NCBI GenBank assembly: GCA_028277115.1
Contig: JANQHG010000144.1
Location: 1-47,785, forward strand
Reading direction: 5' to 3'
DNA: 47,785 bases
DNA from: Azospirillaceae bacterium
GTDB taxonomy: Bacteria > Pseudomonadota > Alphaproteobacteria > Azospirillales > Azospirillaceae
In this document: positions 25,734 through 34,707 of the stretch, piece by piece
Position numbering within the stretch: position 1 is the first letter of the stretch
Layout of the letters: every line of letters starts with the position of its first letter
Notes under the pieces: model-generated
Databases searched by the model: none
Told to the model about the DNA's origin: nothing
Seen by the model: only the letters and a program-made list of their open reading frames with translations
Program-made: the position numbers and the translations under genes

Positions 25734-26984
25734 GTGTCAGAGGCTTTTCCACTCGCCGATCGCCGGGTGCTCCTGATCATCGGGGGCGGTATCGCGGCGT
25801 ACAAATCGCTGGACCTGATCCGCCGCTTGCGCGAGCGGGGGTCGAGGGTCCGCGGCATCCTGACCCGCGCCGGCGCCGAGTTCGTCACCCCGCTGTCGGT
25901 CGCCGCCTTGTCCGAGGACAAGGTCTACCAGGACCTGTGGTCGCTGACCGACGAGTCGGAGATGGGTCACATCCGCCTGTCGCGCGAAGCCGATCTTCTG
26001 GTGGTCGCACCGGCGACCGCCAACCTGCTGGCCCGGATGGCGGCAGGGTTGGCCGACGAGCTTGCGACCACCACCCTGCTTGCGACCGACAAGCCGGTGT
26101 TGGTGGCACCGGCGATGAACGTGATGATGTGGCTTAACCCGGCGACCCAGGACAATCTGGCGCTGCTGCGCCGGCGCGGCATCCGCACCGTCGGCCCGAA
26201 CGCCGGCGAGCTTGCCTGCAACGAAACCGGCCCCGGCCGGATGGCCGAACCGCTCGAGATCGTCGCCGCGATCACCGCGATCCTGGCGCCGGGCGGCGGC
26301 GCGCTCGCCGGGCGCCGGGCGTTGGTGACCAGTGGACCAACCCACGAGCCGATCGACCCGGTGCGCTATATCGCCAACCGCTCGTCCGGCCGCCAGGGCC
26401 ACGCGATCGCCGCGGCGCTGGCGACCGCGGGCGCCGAGGTCACCTTGGTCACCGGCCCGACCCGGCTCGCCGATCCGGTCGGGGTCACGGTGCGGCCGGT
26501 CGAGAGCGCGCGCGACATGTTGGCGGCGTGCCGGGCGGCGTTGCCGGTCGATGTCGCGGTGTGCGCCGCCGCGGTCGCCGATTGGCGGGTCAAAGAGGCC
26601 GGGACCGGCAAATTGAAGAAAGAGCCGGGCGGCCCGCCGACGCTCGAGCTGGTCGAGACCCCCGATATCCTGGCGACCCTGGCCGGGCTGCCGGCGAGCG
26701 GCGCGGCCGCCGAGCGGCGTCCGGCGCTGGTGGTCGGCTTTGCCGCCGAGACCGAGCGGGTGGTCGAGCAGGCGGTGGCCAAGCGGCGGCGCAAGGGCTG
26801 CGACTGGATCCTCGCCAACGACGTCTCGCCGGCAAGCGGCACCTTCGGCGGCGACCACAACACGGTTCACCTGATCCGGGACGAGCACGCCGAGACTTGG
26901 CCGACCCTGACCAAGGCCGAGGTCGCCGACCGGCTGACCGCCGCGATCGCGGCTTGGTTCGACACCGCGGCCGACGTGCGATGA
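25734..26984 (+). CDS. coaBC: Bifunctional phosphopantothenoylcysteine decarboxylase / phosphopantothenate-cysteine ligase
   Basis: This enzyme makes 4'-phosphopantetheine from 4'-phosphopantothenate and cysteine in coenzyme A synthesis. GTG at 25734 gives 416 residues starting with the flavin-binding strand [19 protein letters not shown]; the ribosome site is weak and a longer start is open. The decarboxylase half has the catalytic His in [21 protein letters not shown] and the PAMNVMMW motif. The ligase half starts near [20 protein letters not shown] with NRSSGRQG, then AAVADWRVK. Its stop overlaps the dut start (ATGA), so the two are translationally coupled. Confidence 0.95.
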   Translation: MSEAFPLADRRVLLIIGGGIAAYKSLDLIRRLRERGSRVRGILTRAGAEFVTPLSVAALSEDKVYQDLWSLTDESEMGHIRLSREADLLVVAPATANLLARMAAGLADELATTTLLATDKPVLVAPAMNVMMWLNPATQDNLALLRRRGIRTVGPNAGELACNETGPGRMAEPLEIVAAITAILAPGGGALAGRRALVTSGPTHEPIDPVRYIANRSSGRQGHAIAAALATAGAEVTLVTGPTRLADPVGVTVRPVESARDMLAACRAALPVDVAVCAAAVADWRVKEAGTGKLKKEPGGPPTLELVETPDILATLAGLPASGAAAERRPALVVGFAAETERVVEQAVAKRRRKGCDWILANDVSPASGTFGGDHNTVHLIRDEHAETWPTLTKAEVADRLTAAIAAWFDTAADVR

Positions 26985-27448
26985 CGGCGGTTTCGCTCCC
27001 GCTGGTCCGGCTCGCCCACGGCGCCGACCTGCCGGTCCCCACCTATGCGACCGCAGGCGCGGCCGGGGTCGATCTGTTGGCGGCGGTGGCGGCGCCGGTG
27101 ACGCTCGCGCCCGGTGGACGTGCGTTGATCCCGACCGCGATCGCAATTGCGGTGCCCGAGGGGTTCGAGGCGCAGATCCGGCCGCGCTCCGGCTTGGCGC
27201 TCAGCGCCGGTCTGACCGTGCTCAATGCGCCGGGAACGATCGACGCCGACTACCGCGGGGAGATTGGCGTGATCTTGATCAACCTGGGCGATCAGCCGGT
27301 GACGATCGCGCGGGGGGACCGGATCGCCCAGTTGGTGGTCGCGCCGGTGGTGCGCGTCGTTTGGGCGCCGCACGACCAATTGCCCCCGACCAGCCGCGGC
27401 GCCGGCGGGTTCGGGTCGACCGGGCGCCGGAGCCAGGACGAGACCTGA
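26981..27448 (+). CDS. dut: Deoxyuridine 5'-triphosphate nucleotidohydrolase
   Basis: dUTPase hydrolyses dUTP to dUMP and pyrophosphate, keeping uracil out of DNA. The 155-residue product has the five trimeric dUTPase motifs: [34 protein letters not shown] with catalytic Asp, [10 protein letters not shown], and the C-terminal P-loop-like [10 protein letters not shown]. The start ATG at 26981 overlaps the coaBC stop. The coaBC-dut pairing is common in proteobacteria. Confidence 0.97.
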   Translation: MTAVSLPLVRLAHGADLPVPTYATAGAAGVDLLAAVAAPVTLAPGGRALIPTAIAIAVPEGFEAQIRPRSGLALSAGLTVLNAPGTIDADYRGEIGVILINLGDQPVTIARGDRIAQLVVAPVVRVVWAPHDQLPPTSRGAGGFGSTGRRSQDET

Positions 27449-27903
27449 TGTTTCGTGTGTCGAAGAAGCTGATCTTCGCGGTCGCTGCCGTGCTCGACAT
27501 CGCCTACAACGCCGGCAACGAGCCGGTCCAGAGCGGCGAGATCACCCGGCGCCAGGGCATCCCCAAGCGCTATCTCGAGCAGGTTCTCCAGCAATTGGTA
27601 CGCGACGGCGTGCTGGCCGGGGTGCGCGGTCCGCGCGGCGGCTATCGCTTGGCACGCGAGCGCCGCCGGATCACGATCGGCGAGATCGTGCGGATCGTTC
27701 GCGCAATGGAGACCGCAAGCGATCCGCTTGAGGACACTACCGGCTCGATGCTCGGCAATCATGTGGTGCGGCCGTTGTGGCAGGAGATCCAGGACGAGTG
27801 CATGAGCCGGCTTAATCACCTGACGATCGAGGATTTGTGTTTGCGGGCGCGGACCGCCGGGGTCGCCAGTGAATCAAGCGACCGTATCGATTACAGCATC
27901 TAG
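27448..27903 (+). CDS. Rrf2-family transcriptional regulator (CymR-like?)
   Basis: ATG at 27448 shares its A with the dut stop codon (TGATG). The 151 residues begin with the Rrf2 winged helix: VLDIAYNAGNEPVQSGEITR, KRYLEQVLQQLVRDGVL and GVRGPRGGYRLAR. The spaced three-cysteine cluster that binds Fe-S in IscR, NsrR and RirA is absent; only two cysteines occur near the C-terminus (DECMS, EDLCL). The next gene on the strand is cysteine synthase. In Bacillus the cluster-less Rrf2 protein CymR represses cysteine genes in complex with CysK, so a similar cysteine-sensing role is a reasonable inference here. Confidence 0.9.
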   Translation: MFRVSKKLIFAVAAVLDIAYNAGNEPVQSGEITRRQGIPKRYLEQVLQQLVRDGVLAGVRGPRGGYRLARERRRITIGEIVRIVRAMETASDPLEDTTGSMLGNHVVRPLWQEIQDECMSRLNHLTIEDLCLRARTAGVASESSDRIDYSI

Positions 27904-27999
27904 GTCAGGGCGCTTTTCCCCCTTGACCCCCTGAAGCGGGGGTCAAGGGGAGCACCCCCCTTGCGGGGGTTCGGGGGCAACGCCCCCAATTACGGCCGC
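27903..27999. repeat. Family A repeat, divergent partial copy
   Basis: CCCCCTTGACCCC-CTGAAGC-GGGGGTCAAGGGG forms a long hairpin directly after the Rrf2 stop. GGGGGTTCGGGGGCAACGCCCCC and ACGGCCGCAAGACCG follow, as at the 3' end of other copies. It probably ends the coaBC-dut-Rrf2 transcript, or modulates readthrough into cysK. Confidence 0.7.
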
Positions 28000-28126
28000 A
28001 AGACCGCACACCGACCGTTGAGCTCGCCCCGCCGTCTCTTTAGGATCGCGCTCGGGGTTTGGCAAAATTTCACAAACTATCTCGGGACAATGGCGCGCAA
28101 CCCGCGCCGCAAGAGGGGAGACTTCG

Positions 28127-29080
28127 ATGACGCCGGCAGTCCGCGGCCGTATTTACGACAGCATCATCGACACGATCGGCGCGACCCCGCTGGTCCGGGT
28201 CACGCGCTTGGCGGCCGAGATCGGCAGCGACGTCCAGGTGCTGGGCAAGTGCGAGTTTTTCAACCCGCTCGCCAGCGTCAAGGACCGGATCGGGGTTGCG
28301 ATGATCACGGCGGCCGAGCGCGACGGCCGGCTCGCGCCGGGCGCGACCTTGGTCGAACCGACCTCTGGCAACACCGGGATCGCGTTGGCGTTCGCCGCGG
28401 CGGCCAAGGGCTATCGCCTGATCCTGACCATGCCGGAAAGCATGTCGCTGGAGCGGCGCAAGATGCTGAAGCTGCTCGGCGCCCAGCTCGAGCTGACCCC
28501 GGCGTCGGAGGGCATGAAGGGTGCGATCCGCCGCGCCGAGGAGTTGGTCGCGAGCCTGCCCGGCGCCTGCATGCTCCAGCAGTTCGCCAACCCGGCCAAC
28601 CCGGAGATCCACCGCCACACCACCGCCGAGGAGATCTGGCAGGACACCGCGGGCGCGGTCGACATGGTGGTCTCTGGGGTCGGCACCGGCGGCACCCTGA
28701 CCGGGGTCGGCGAGGTCTTGAAACACCGCAAGCCGGGCCTGCAGATGATCGCGGTCGAGCCCGAGGACAGCCCGGTGTTGTCGGGCGGCATGCCGGGCCC
28801 GCACAAGATCCAGGGGATCGGCGCCGGCTTCGTGCCGGAGATTCTCGACACCGGCCTGATCGACGAGGTGGTGGCGATCTCCAACGACCGCGCGTTCGCG
28901 ATGGCGCGCACCGCGGCCCGGGTCGAGGGGCTGCCGGCCGGCATCTCGAGCGGCGCCGCGCTGGCCGCGGCGTTCGAGATCGGCAGCCGTCCGGCCAACG
29001 CCGGCAAGCTGATCGTCGCCATCCTGCCGTCGTTTGCCGAGCGCTATCTCTCGACCGCGCTGTTCGACGGGCTGGAATAG
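28127..29080 (+). CDS. cysK: Cysteine synthase (O-acetylserine sulfhydrylase)
   Basis: A PLP enzyme that makes cysteine from O-acetylserine and sulfide. The 317 residues carry the PLP lysine Lys52 in ASVKDRIG, the substrate loop [10 protein letters not shown] (77-86) and the phosphate-binding GTGGTLTG. The C-terminus is the usual CysK tail rather than a CBS extension. The ATG at 28127 follows an AGAGGGGAG site. It is separated from the Rrf2 regulator by a family A repeat and is followed by a terminator-like hairpin. Confidence 0.95.
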   Translation: MTPAVRGRIYDSIIDTIGATPLVRVTRLAAEIGSDVQVLGKCEFFNPLASVKDRIGVAMITAAERDGRLAPGATLVEPTSGNTGIALAFAAAAKGYRLILTMPESMSLERRKMLKLLGAQLELTPASEGMKGAIRRAEELVASLPGACMLQQFANPANPEIHRHTTAEEIWQDTAGAVDMVVSGVGTGGTLTGVGEVLKHRKPGLQMIAVEPEDSPVLSGGMPGPHKIQGIGAGFVPEILDTGLIDEVVAISNDRAFAMARTAARVEGLPAGISSGAALAAAFEIGSRPANAGKLIVAILPSFAERYLSTALFDGLE

Positions 29081-29097
29081 CGCGCACCCGGGATCCC

Positions 29098-29135
29098 GCA
29101 CGGGCGGCGCCCGCAACGCGGCGCCCCGTCCGTGC
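29098..29135 (+). terminator. Hairpin after cysK
   Basis: GCACGGGCGGCGCC (29098-29111) pairs with GGCGCCCCGTCCGTGC (29120-29135), with a small bulge and an eight-base loop, 17 bases after the cysK stop. Only a weak T-run (CGTTTG) follows. Confidence 0.5.
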
Positions 29136-29209
29136 CGTTTGCGTCGCGCCGCCTTCTCGGTCACTCTGGACGCAGGACAACTGGACCAAAGGATCGGGGA
29201 GGCGGGGCG

Positions 29210-31534
29210 ATGGAGATCGAACACGCGGCGGTGCTGGGCGCCGGCACCATGGGCAGCGGCATTGCCGCGCATCTCGCCAATGCCGGCCTGCCGGTGGTTC
29301 TGCTCGACATCGTGCCGGGTGCCGCGAAGGCGGCGGTCGAGCGAATGCGCAAGGCGGACCCACCCCCCCTGATGTCGCCCGAGGCGGCCAAGCGGATCAC
29401 TGCCGGCGACCTGCCAACCGACCTCCCCCGGGTCGGCGACGCCGACTGGCTGGTCGAGGCGGTGATCGAACGGCTCGACGCCAAACAGGCGCTCTATGCG
29501 AAGCTCGAGACCGTGCGCAAACCCGGGTCGGTGGTGTCGTCGAACACCTCGACCATCCCGCTTGCCCACTTGATCGACGGCCGCTCGGCCGCGTTCGCGG
29601 CCGATTTTCTGATCACCCACTTCTTCAACCCGCCGCGGTTCATGCGCCTGCTCGAGGTGGTGGCGGGCCCGAGCACGCGCGCCGACGCGCTCGCCGCGGT
29701 GTCGGATTTCGCCGACCGGCGGCTCGGCAAGGGCGTGGTCCGGTGCAAGGACACCCCCGGCTTTATCGCGAACCGGATCGGCACCTTTTGGATCCAGTCG
29801 GCGATCAACGCGGCGCTCGACCTCGGGCTCACGGTCGAAGAGGCCGACGCAATCGCCGGCCGGCCGATGGGCATCCCCAAGACCGGGGTGTTCGGCCTGC
29901 TCGACCTGGTCGGGCTCGACGTGATGCCGCACGTCACCGCGAGCATGCTCGCGACCCTGCCGGCGGACGATCCGTACTGCGTGCAGTCGCGCGACTGGCC
30001 GCTTTTGACCCGTCTGATCGCCGACGGCTACACCGGGCGCAAGGGCAAGGGCGGCTTCTACCGGCTCGCCAAGCGCGACGACGGCAGCAAGGTCAAGGAA
30101 GCGCTGAACCTCACAACCGGCAGCTATTCCCCGGCCGAGCGGCCGCGCATGGAGGCGGTCGAAGCCGGCAAGGCGGGCCTGCGCGCGCTCGCCGAGCATC
30201 CGGACAAGGGCGGGCGGTTCGCGCGCCGGGTGCTGGTGTCGACGCTCGGCTATGCCGCCGCACTGGTGCCGGAGATCTGCGACGACATCGCGGGCGTCGA
30301 TCAGGCGATGCGCCTTGGCTACAACTGGCGCGACGGGCCGTTCGAGATGATCGACCGGGTCGGCGCCGACTGGCTCGCCGAGCAGATTTGCGCCGACGGC
30401 GGCACCGTGCCGCCCGTGCTGGAACGCGCGGCCGGGCGGCGATTCTATGAGGTCGCCGACGGCGCCCTGATGGCGCTGGCCCCCGACGGCGCCCGGGCGC
30501 CGGTGGTGCGGCCCGCGGGCGTGCTGCTGCTGTCCGACGTCAAACGCCGCGGCCCGCCGGTCAAGCGCAACGGCTCGGCGAGCCTGTGGGACATCGGCGA
30601 CGGAGTTCTGTGTTTCGAGTTCACCTCGAAGATGAACGCGCTCGACCTTGAAATCCTTACGCTGTTTCGCGAGACCATCGAGCTGATCGGCGCGCCCGAC
30701 AACGCCTGGCGCGCGCTGGTGGTCTACAATGAGGGCGACAATTTCTCGGTCGGCGCCAACCTGGGTCTGGCGCTGTTCGCCGCCAACGTCGCGGCCTGGG
30801 ACCAGATCGAGACGCTGGTCGCCGAGGGCCAGACCGTCTTCCAGGCGTTGCGCCGCGCACCGTTCCCCGTGGTCGGCGCGCCGAGCGGCATGGCGCTCGG
30901 CGGCGGCTGTGAGATCCTGCTGCACTGCGACGCGATCCAGGCCCATGCCGAAAGCTACATCGGGCTGGTCGAAGCCGGGGTCGGGGTGGTGCCGGCGTGG
31001 GGCGGCTGCCGCAGCCTGCTCGCCCGCCACGCCGCGACCGCCGGGACGCCGGGCGGCATCCCGTTCGGCCCGATGCCGCCGGTCGCCAAAGCGTTCGAGA
31101 CGATCAGCCTCGCCAAGGTCGGCAAATCGGCGGCCGAGGCGCGCGCGTTGGGTTTCTTGCGTGCGGGCGACGGCATCACGATGAACCGCGACCGCCTGCT
31201 CGCCGACGCCAAGGCGCGCGCGCTCGAAATGGTCGCGGGCTATCGGCCGCCCGAGCCGGTGACGCTGACCCTGCCCGGCCCGTCCGGGCGCACCGCGCTC
31301 GGGCTGTTCGTCGAGAGCTTCCGGCTCCAGGGCAAGACCATGCCGCACGATCTGGTGGTCGCCGACGCGCTCGCCGAGGTGTTGACCGGCGGCGCCACCG
31401 ACCCGACCGAGACGGTGGACGAGGACGCGCTGTTGGCATTGGAGCGGCAAGCGTTCATGCGGTTGATCCGCACCGGCGCGACGCTGGACCGGGTCGAGCA
31501 CATGCTGAACACCGGCAAGCCGCTGCGCAATTAA
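29210..31534 (+). CDS. 3-hydroxyacyl-CoA dehydrogenase / enoyl-CoA hydratase multifunctional protein
   Basis: A beta-oxidation enzyme with domains in the reverse order of E. coli FadB. ATG at 29210, after GGGGAGG, gives 774 residues. Residues 1-190 are the NAD-binding dehydrogenase domain (HAAVLGAGTMGSGIAAHLAN, SNTSTIPLAHL, ITHFFNPPRFMRLLEVV). The two dehydrogenase C-terminal domains follow (KDTPGFIANRIGTFWIQ; GYNWRDGPFEMIDRVG). About 460-700 is a crotonase domain with the oxyanion loop in GDNFSVGANL and PSGMALGGGCEIL. This layout is usual in alphaproteobacteria. No thiolase is adjacent in the window; the next gene is an acyl-CoA dehydrogenase on the same strand. Confidence 0.93.
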   Translation: MEIEHAAVLGAGTMGSGIAAHLANAGLPVVLLDIVPGAAKAAVERMRKADPPPLMSPEAAKRITAGDLPTDLPRVGDADWLVEAVIERLDAKQALYAKLETVRKPGSVVSSNTSTIPLAHLIDGRSAAFAADFLITHFFNPPRFMRLLEVVAGPSTRADALAAVSDFADRRLGKGVVRCKDTPGFIANRIGTFWIQSAINAALDLGLTVEEADAIAGRPMGIPKTGVFGLLDLVGLDVMPHVTASMLATLPADDPYCVQSRDWPLLTRLIADGYTGRKGKGGFYRLAKRDDGSKVKEALNLTTGSYSPAERPRMEAVEAGKAGLRALAEHPDKGGRFARRVLVSTLGYAAALVPEICDDIAGVDQAMRLGYNWRDGPFEMIDRVGADWLAEQICADGGTVPPVLERAAGRRFYEVADGALMALAPDGARAPVVRPAGVLLLSDVKRRGPPVKRNGSASLWDIGDGVLCFEFTSKMNALDLEILTLFRETIELIGAPDNAWRALVVYNEGDNFSVGANLGLALFAANVAAWDQIETLVAEGQTVFQALRRAPFPVVGAPSGMALGGGCEILLHCDAIQAHAESYIGLVEAGVGVVPAWGGCRSLLARHAATAGTPGGIPFGPMPPVAKAFETISLAKVGKSAAEARALGFLRAGDGITMNRDRLLADAKARALEMVAGYRPPEPVTLTLPGPSGRTALGLFVESFRLQGKTMPHDLVVADALAEVLTGGATDPTETVDEDALLALERQAFMRLIRTGATLDRVEHMLNTGKPLRN

Positions 31535-31563
31535 CGAGACGCCGACGCCTGTTGCGAAATTTT

Positions 31564-31714
31564 GGGGGCTTCGCCCCCAAGTCAGGGGGTTTCACCCCCC
31601 GACACCCCCCGACCAGGGGGTGCCCCCTGGACCCCGTTTAAGGAGTGGGGTCAAGGGGGGCCACCCCTTGCGGGGGTGTCGGGGGCAGCGCCCCTGACAA
31701 CGGCCGTCAGGCCG
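31564..31714. repeat. Family A hairpin-string repeat, full copy
   Basis: This copy opens GGGGGCTTCGCCCCCAAGTC and ends CGGCCGTCAGGCCG. It has an extra GGGGTCAAGGGGGGCCACCCC stretch in the middle that is also present in the 42801 copy but not in the 22435 copy. It occupies most of the gap between the two fatty-acid oxidation genes. Confidence 0.85.
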
Positions 31715-31773
31715 CATACGGCGTTTCATCAAGGCGAGCCGCCGCCCACAACGATCGACCGAGGGTCCGCGCC

Positions 31774-33600
31774 ATGCCCAGCTACCAGGCCCCGCTCACC
31801 GACCTGCGCTTCCTCTTGCACGACGTGTTCGACGCCGACACCCTTGCCGAGTTGCCGGGCTACGCCGAGGCGACCCCCGACCTGATCGACCAAATCCTCG
31901 AGGAGGCCGGCAAATTCGTCGAAACCGTGCTGGCGCCGCTCAACCAACCGGGCGACCAACACGGCTGCACCCTGGCCAACGGCACGGTCACCACGCCGCC
32001 GGGCTTCGCCGACGCCTGGCGCGCCTATGTCGAGGCCGGCTGGCACGGCCTTGCGGCCGAACCGGCGTACGGCGGCCAGGGCCTGCCCCATGTGCTCCAG
32101 TTCGTACTGGAGGAAATGGTGTCCTCGGCCAACCTGTCGTTCGGCACCTATCCGGGCCTGACGATCGGCGCCACCAACGCGATCCTGCAGCACGGCACCG
32201 AGGCACTGAAACAGCGCTACCTGCCCAAGCTGGTCGAGGGCCGCTGGTCGGGCACCATGTGCCTGACCGAACCGCAATGCGGCACCGACTTGGGCCTGAC
32301 CCGCGCCCGGGTCGAGCCGGTCCCGGACGGCGACCCGGGCGCCGACGGCGACGACCTCCTGGACGCCGACGGCCCGCGCTATCGCCTGACCGGGACCAAG
32401 ATCTTCATCACCGCGGGCGACCACGACCTGACCGAGAACATCGTCCACCTGGTGCTGGCGCGCCTGCCCGACGCGCCGGCGGGCATCCGCGGCATCAGCC
32501 TGTTCCTGGTGCCGAAACGGCTGCCGCACGCCGACGGCTCGGCCGGCGCGCCCAACGGCGTGACCACCGGGTCGATCGAGCACAAGATGGGGATCGCAGG
32601 CTCCAGCACCTGCGTGCTCAACTTCGACGGCTCGATCGCCTGGCTGGTCGGCACGCCGCACAAGGGCATGCGCGCGATGTTCACGATGATGAACGCCGCC
32701 CGCCTGGCGGTCGGGGTCCAGGGCCTCGGGATCGCCGAGATCGCGACCCAGAACGCGGTCGCTTATGCCCGTGAGCGCCTGCAGGGCCGGCGCCTGAAAG
32801 GCGGCCCGGCCACGCCGGACAAGCCGGCCGACCCGCTCCTGGTCCACCCCGACGTTCGGCGCATGCTGATGACGATGAAGGCGTGGACCGAGGGCGCGCG
32901 GGCGTTGATCATCTGGATCGGGGTCGCGCTCGACCGTGAGGCCAAGCATCCGGACCCGGCGGTGCGGCGCGAGGCGGGCGAATTCGTCGCGCTGATGACC
33001 CCGGTCGCCAAGGCGTTCATCACCGATCAAGGGGTCGAGGTCGCCAATCTGGCGATCCAGGTCTGGGGCGGCCACGGCTACATCCGCGAGAACGGCATCG
33101 AGCAGTTCGCGCGCGACGCCCGGATCACCCAGATCTACGAGGGCGCCAACGGCATCCAGGCGCTCGACCTGGTCGGCCGCAAGCTCGGCCAGGACACCGG
33201 TCGGCTGCTGCGCCGCTTCTTCCACCCGGCGGCGGCCGAGCTCGCGGCCGCGGCGGCCGACCCTGCCCTGGCCGACCTCGCCAAGCCGCTGGCCAAGATG
33301 TTCGGCCGGCTCCAGCAGGTAACGCTCTTGATCGCGACCCGCGGCCTCGCCGACCCCAACGAGGCGGCGGCGGTCGCGCACGACTATCTGCGCCTGTTCG
33401 GCCTGGTCGCGCTGGGCGTCGCCTGGCTCAAGATGGCCGCCGCCGCCGGACGGCGCACCCCCCCGGACGGGTTCGCCGCCGCCAAACGCGCGCTGGCGCA
33501 ATTCTACATGGACAAGCTGTTGCCCCAGGGCTACGGCCACGCCGCGGCGATCGCCGCAGGCGCGAAGGGTGTGATGGCATTCGACGACGAGATGTTCTAA
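31774..33600 (+). CDS. Acyl-CoA dehydrogenase (large, about 600-residue type)
   Basis: This FAD enzyme introduces the trans-2 double bond into acyl-CoA. ATG at 31774 gives 608 residues, starting PSYQAPLTDLRFLLHDVFD as in the family with an N-terminal extension. The core has GTMCLTEPQCGTDLGLTRAR (FAD/substrate loop), GTKIFITAGDHDL, and the C-terminal helical motif WGGHGYIRENGIEQFARDARI with ITQIYEGANGIQALDL, which includes the catalytic Glu region. A further 90-residue C-terminal helical extension is normal for this subgroup. It probably works with the preceding multifunctional enzyme. Confidence 0.95.
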   Translation: MPSYQAPLTDLRFLLHDVFDADTLAELPGYAEATPDLIDQILEEAGKFVETVLAPLNQPGDQHGCTLANGTVTTPPGFADAWRAYVEAGWHGLAAEPAYGGQGLPHVLQFVLEEMVSSANLSFGTYPGLTIGATNAILQHGTEALKQRYLPKLVEGRWSGTMCLTEPQCGTDLGLTRARVEPVPDGDPGADGDDLLDADGPRYRLTGTKIFITAGDHDLTENIVHLVLARLPDAPAGIRGISLFLVPKRLPHADGSAGAPNGVTTGSIEHKMGIAGSSTCVLNFDGSIAWLVGTPHKGMRAMFTMMNAARLAVGVQGLGIAEIATQNAVAYARERLQGRRLKGGPATPDKPADPLLVHPDVRRMLMTMKAWTEGARALIIWIGVALDREAKHPDPAVRREAGEFVALMTPVAKAFITDQGVEVANLAIQVWGGHGYIRENGIEQFARDARITQIYEGANGIQALDLVGRKLGQDTGRLLRRFFHPAAAELAAAAADPALADLAKPLAKMFGRLQQVTLLIATRGLADPNEAAAVAHDYLRLFGLVALGVAWLKMAAAAGRRTPPDGFAAAKRALAQFYMDKLLPQGYGHAAAIAAGAKGVMAFDDEMF

Positions 33601-33660
33601 CCCGGAGATCCGATGATTTGCTTACGGCTATCGACCGCGGGTGAAATCTCAACCAATCTC

Positions 33661-33724
33661 GTCGGGGCGATCGGCCGGCACGGCACACCGGTTTGCCCCG
33701 CAGGTGGCGGCCGATCGCCCCGAC
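33661..33724 (-). repeat. Family B palindromic repeat, copy 3 (inverted)
   Basis: GTCGGGGCGATCGGCC (33661-33676) and its exact complement (33709-33724) flank a 32-base loop, the same arm and loop lengths as at 6705-6768. Loop sequence matches when read on the minus strand (GCAAAC and GCCGTGCC in order). The long right flank of copies 1 and 2 is not conserved. It sits between the acyl-CoA dehydrogenase and the accessory island. Confidence 0.8.
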
Positions 33725-33892
33725 ATCGGCGGTGCCGGCTCGCGGGCATGGTCCTGCCTTTGCATACTTGGGCTTGGCCAAGTACCGACCCAGTGCCGAG
33801 ACCTGGAAAGGTCTCGACCTTGACCGCCCGCTCGGGCGCGGGTAACCTCCATTCGGCTGCTTGCCATAGTGTTCGGGGAGGTCGGCACGGCA

Positions 33893-34102
33893 ATGGTCTC
33901 TGCCAACTGGTCCATCCAGGACGCGACAGACGGGTTCCACCGATTGGTCGATGCGGCCCTTGCCGGCGAACCGCAGCTTGTGACCTGGAATGGTCAACCG
34001 GCCGTGGTCGTGGTTGCTGCCGAGGCTTTCGCCCGCCTGACCAAGCGCGATCGCGTCGCCCCCCCCTTCGTTCGTGGCGCTGTTGTTGGAAATGCCGCAT
34101 GA
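33893..34102 (+). CDS. Phd/YefM-type antitoxin, apparently frameshifted near its 3' end
   Basis: As written, ATG at 33893 gives 69 residues: SANWSIQDATDGFHRLVDAA, then GEPQLVTWNGQPAVVVVAAEAF, the Phd/YefM DNA-binding and dimer fold. After LTKRDRVAPP the frame runs into FVRGAVVGNAA and stops. One base less in the eight-C run at 34059-34066 would instead give PPSFVALLLEMPHDGGTFEP and a stop at 34152-34154. That resembles the usual toxin-neutralising tail of this family (PSF..LL..MP.DDG.FE) and ends in a TGATG overlap with the PIN toxin start. Either the gene is mutated or the C run is miscounted. Confidence 0.8.
   Translation: MVSANWSIQDATDGFHRLVDAALAGEPQLVTWNGQPAVVVVAAEAFARLTKRDRVAPPFVRGAVVGNAA
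34059..34066 (+). other. Homopolymer run responsible for the antitoxin frameshift
   Basis: Eight consecutive C residues. A seven-C version restores an antitoxin frame to 34154 that overlaps the toxin start by one base. Phase variation, a fixed mutation and a sequencing error are all compatible. Confidence 0.65.
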
Positions 34103-34153
34103 CGGTGGCACCTTCGAGCCCTCAGACCTGCAACCCCGGGATACCGCATTTTG

Positions 34154-34579
34154 ATGGTGCTGCTTGACACCATGGTTCTATCGGAGCTTCGCAAGCGCAG
34201 TCGCAATCCGGGCCTGATCTCGTGGATCGCCTCGCTTCCCACCAATGACCTCTTCGTCAGCGTTGTCTCGATCGGTGAAATCCAGCGCGGTATCGAAATG
34301 AAACGCAACCAGGATCCTGCATTCGCACGGTCGCTTGCAGACTGGCTTGACCGTGTCCTCATGTCCTACCAAGAGCGCAGTCTTCCGATCGATCTTTCGA
34401 CGGTGCGCCGCTGGGGGCGGTTGGGCGCCGCACTTGGGCACAGAGGCGCAGATTTGATGGTCGCCGCGACCGCCCTGCAACGTGCTCTGACGGTCGCCAC
34501 CCGGAACCTACGGGGCACAAACTGGAAAAGACTGGCAAGGTCAAGGAGTTATACAATCGCCGCAGTATCAGAGCCATGA
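34154..34579 (+). CDS. PIN-domain (VapC/FitB-like) toxin, possibly altered C-terminus
   Basis: ATG at 34154 gives 141 residues. PIN ribonucleases use a metal-binding acidic cluster. Here the first Asp is in LLDTMVLSELRK (the usual Asn after DT is Met), the Glu is in SIGEIQRGIE and the third Asp in RGADLMVAATAL. TVATRNLR is present, but the expected following Asp is not: the frame continues GTNWKRLARS. In another frame the same DNA reads KLEKTGKVKELYN, closer to a normal VapC end, so a second frameshift is possible. The protein may be inactive. It is coupled to the antitoxin gene. Confidence 0.8.
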   Translation: MVLLDTMVLSELRKRSRNPGLISWIASLPTNDLFVSVVSIGEIQRGIEMKRNQDPAFARSLADWLDRVLMSYQERSLPIDLSTVRRWGRLGAALGHRGADLMVAATALQRALTVATRNLRGTNWKRLARSRSYTIAAVSEP

Positions 34580-34707
34580 TGAGAGAGTTATGCTGGTAAC
34601 CTCGATGATGATAGATTGTCGCTTCCTTTGCAGGTGCGAGTGTTGGGTCTTCCGACCTCACGCCATGGTGCCACCTCGGGATAGGCCGTCAATATGGAGG
34701 AACTTTC

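Noticed and set aside
28070-31501. A 1143-codon open frame on the minus strand
   Set aside because: It lies antisense to cysK and the beta-oxidation multienzyme, both of which have intact family motifs. Its product is an Arg/Asp/Gly/His-rich low-complexity chain, typical of GC-rich antisense shadows.
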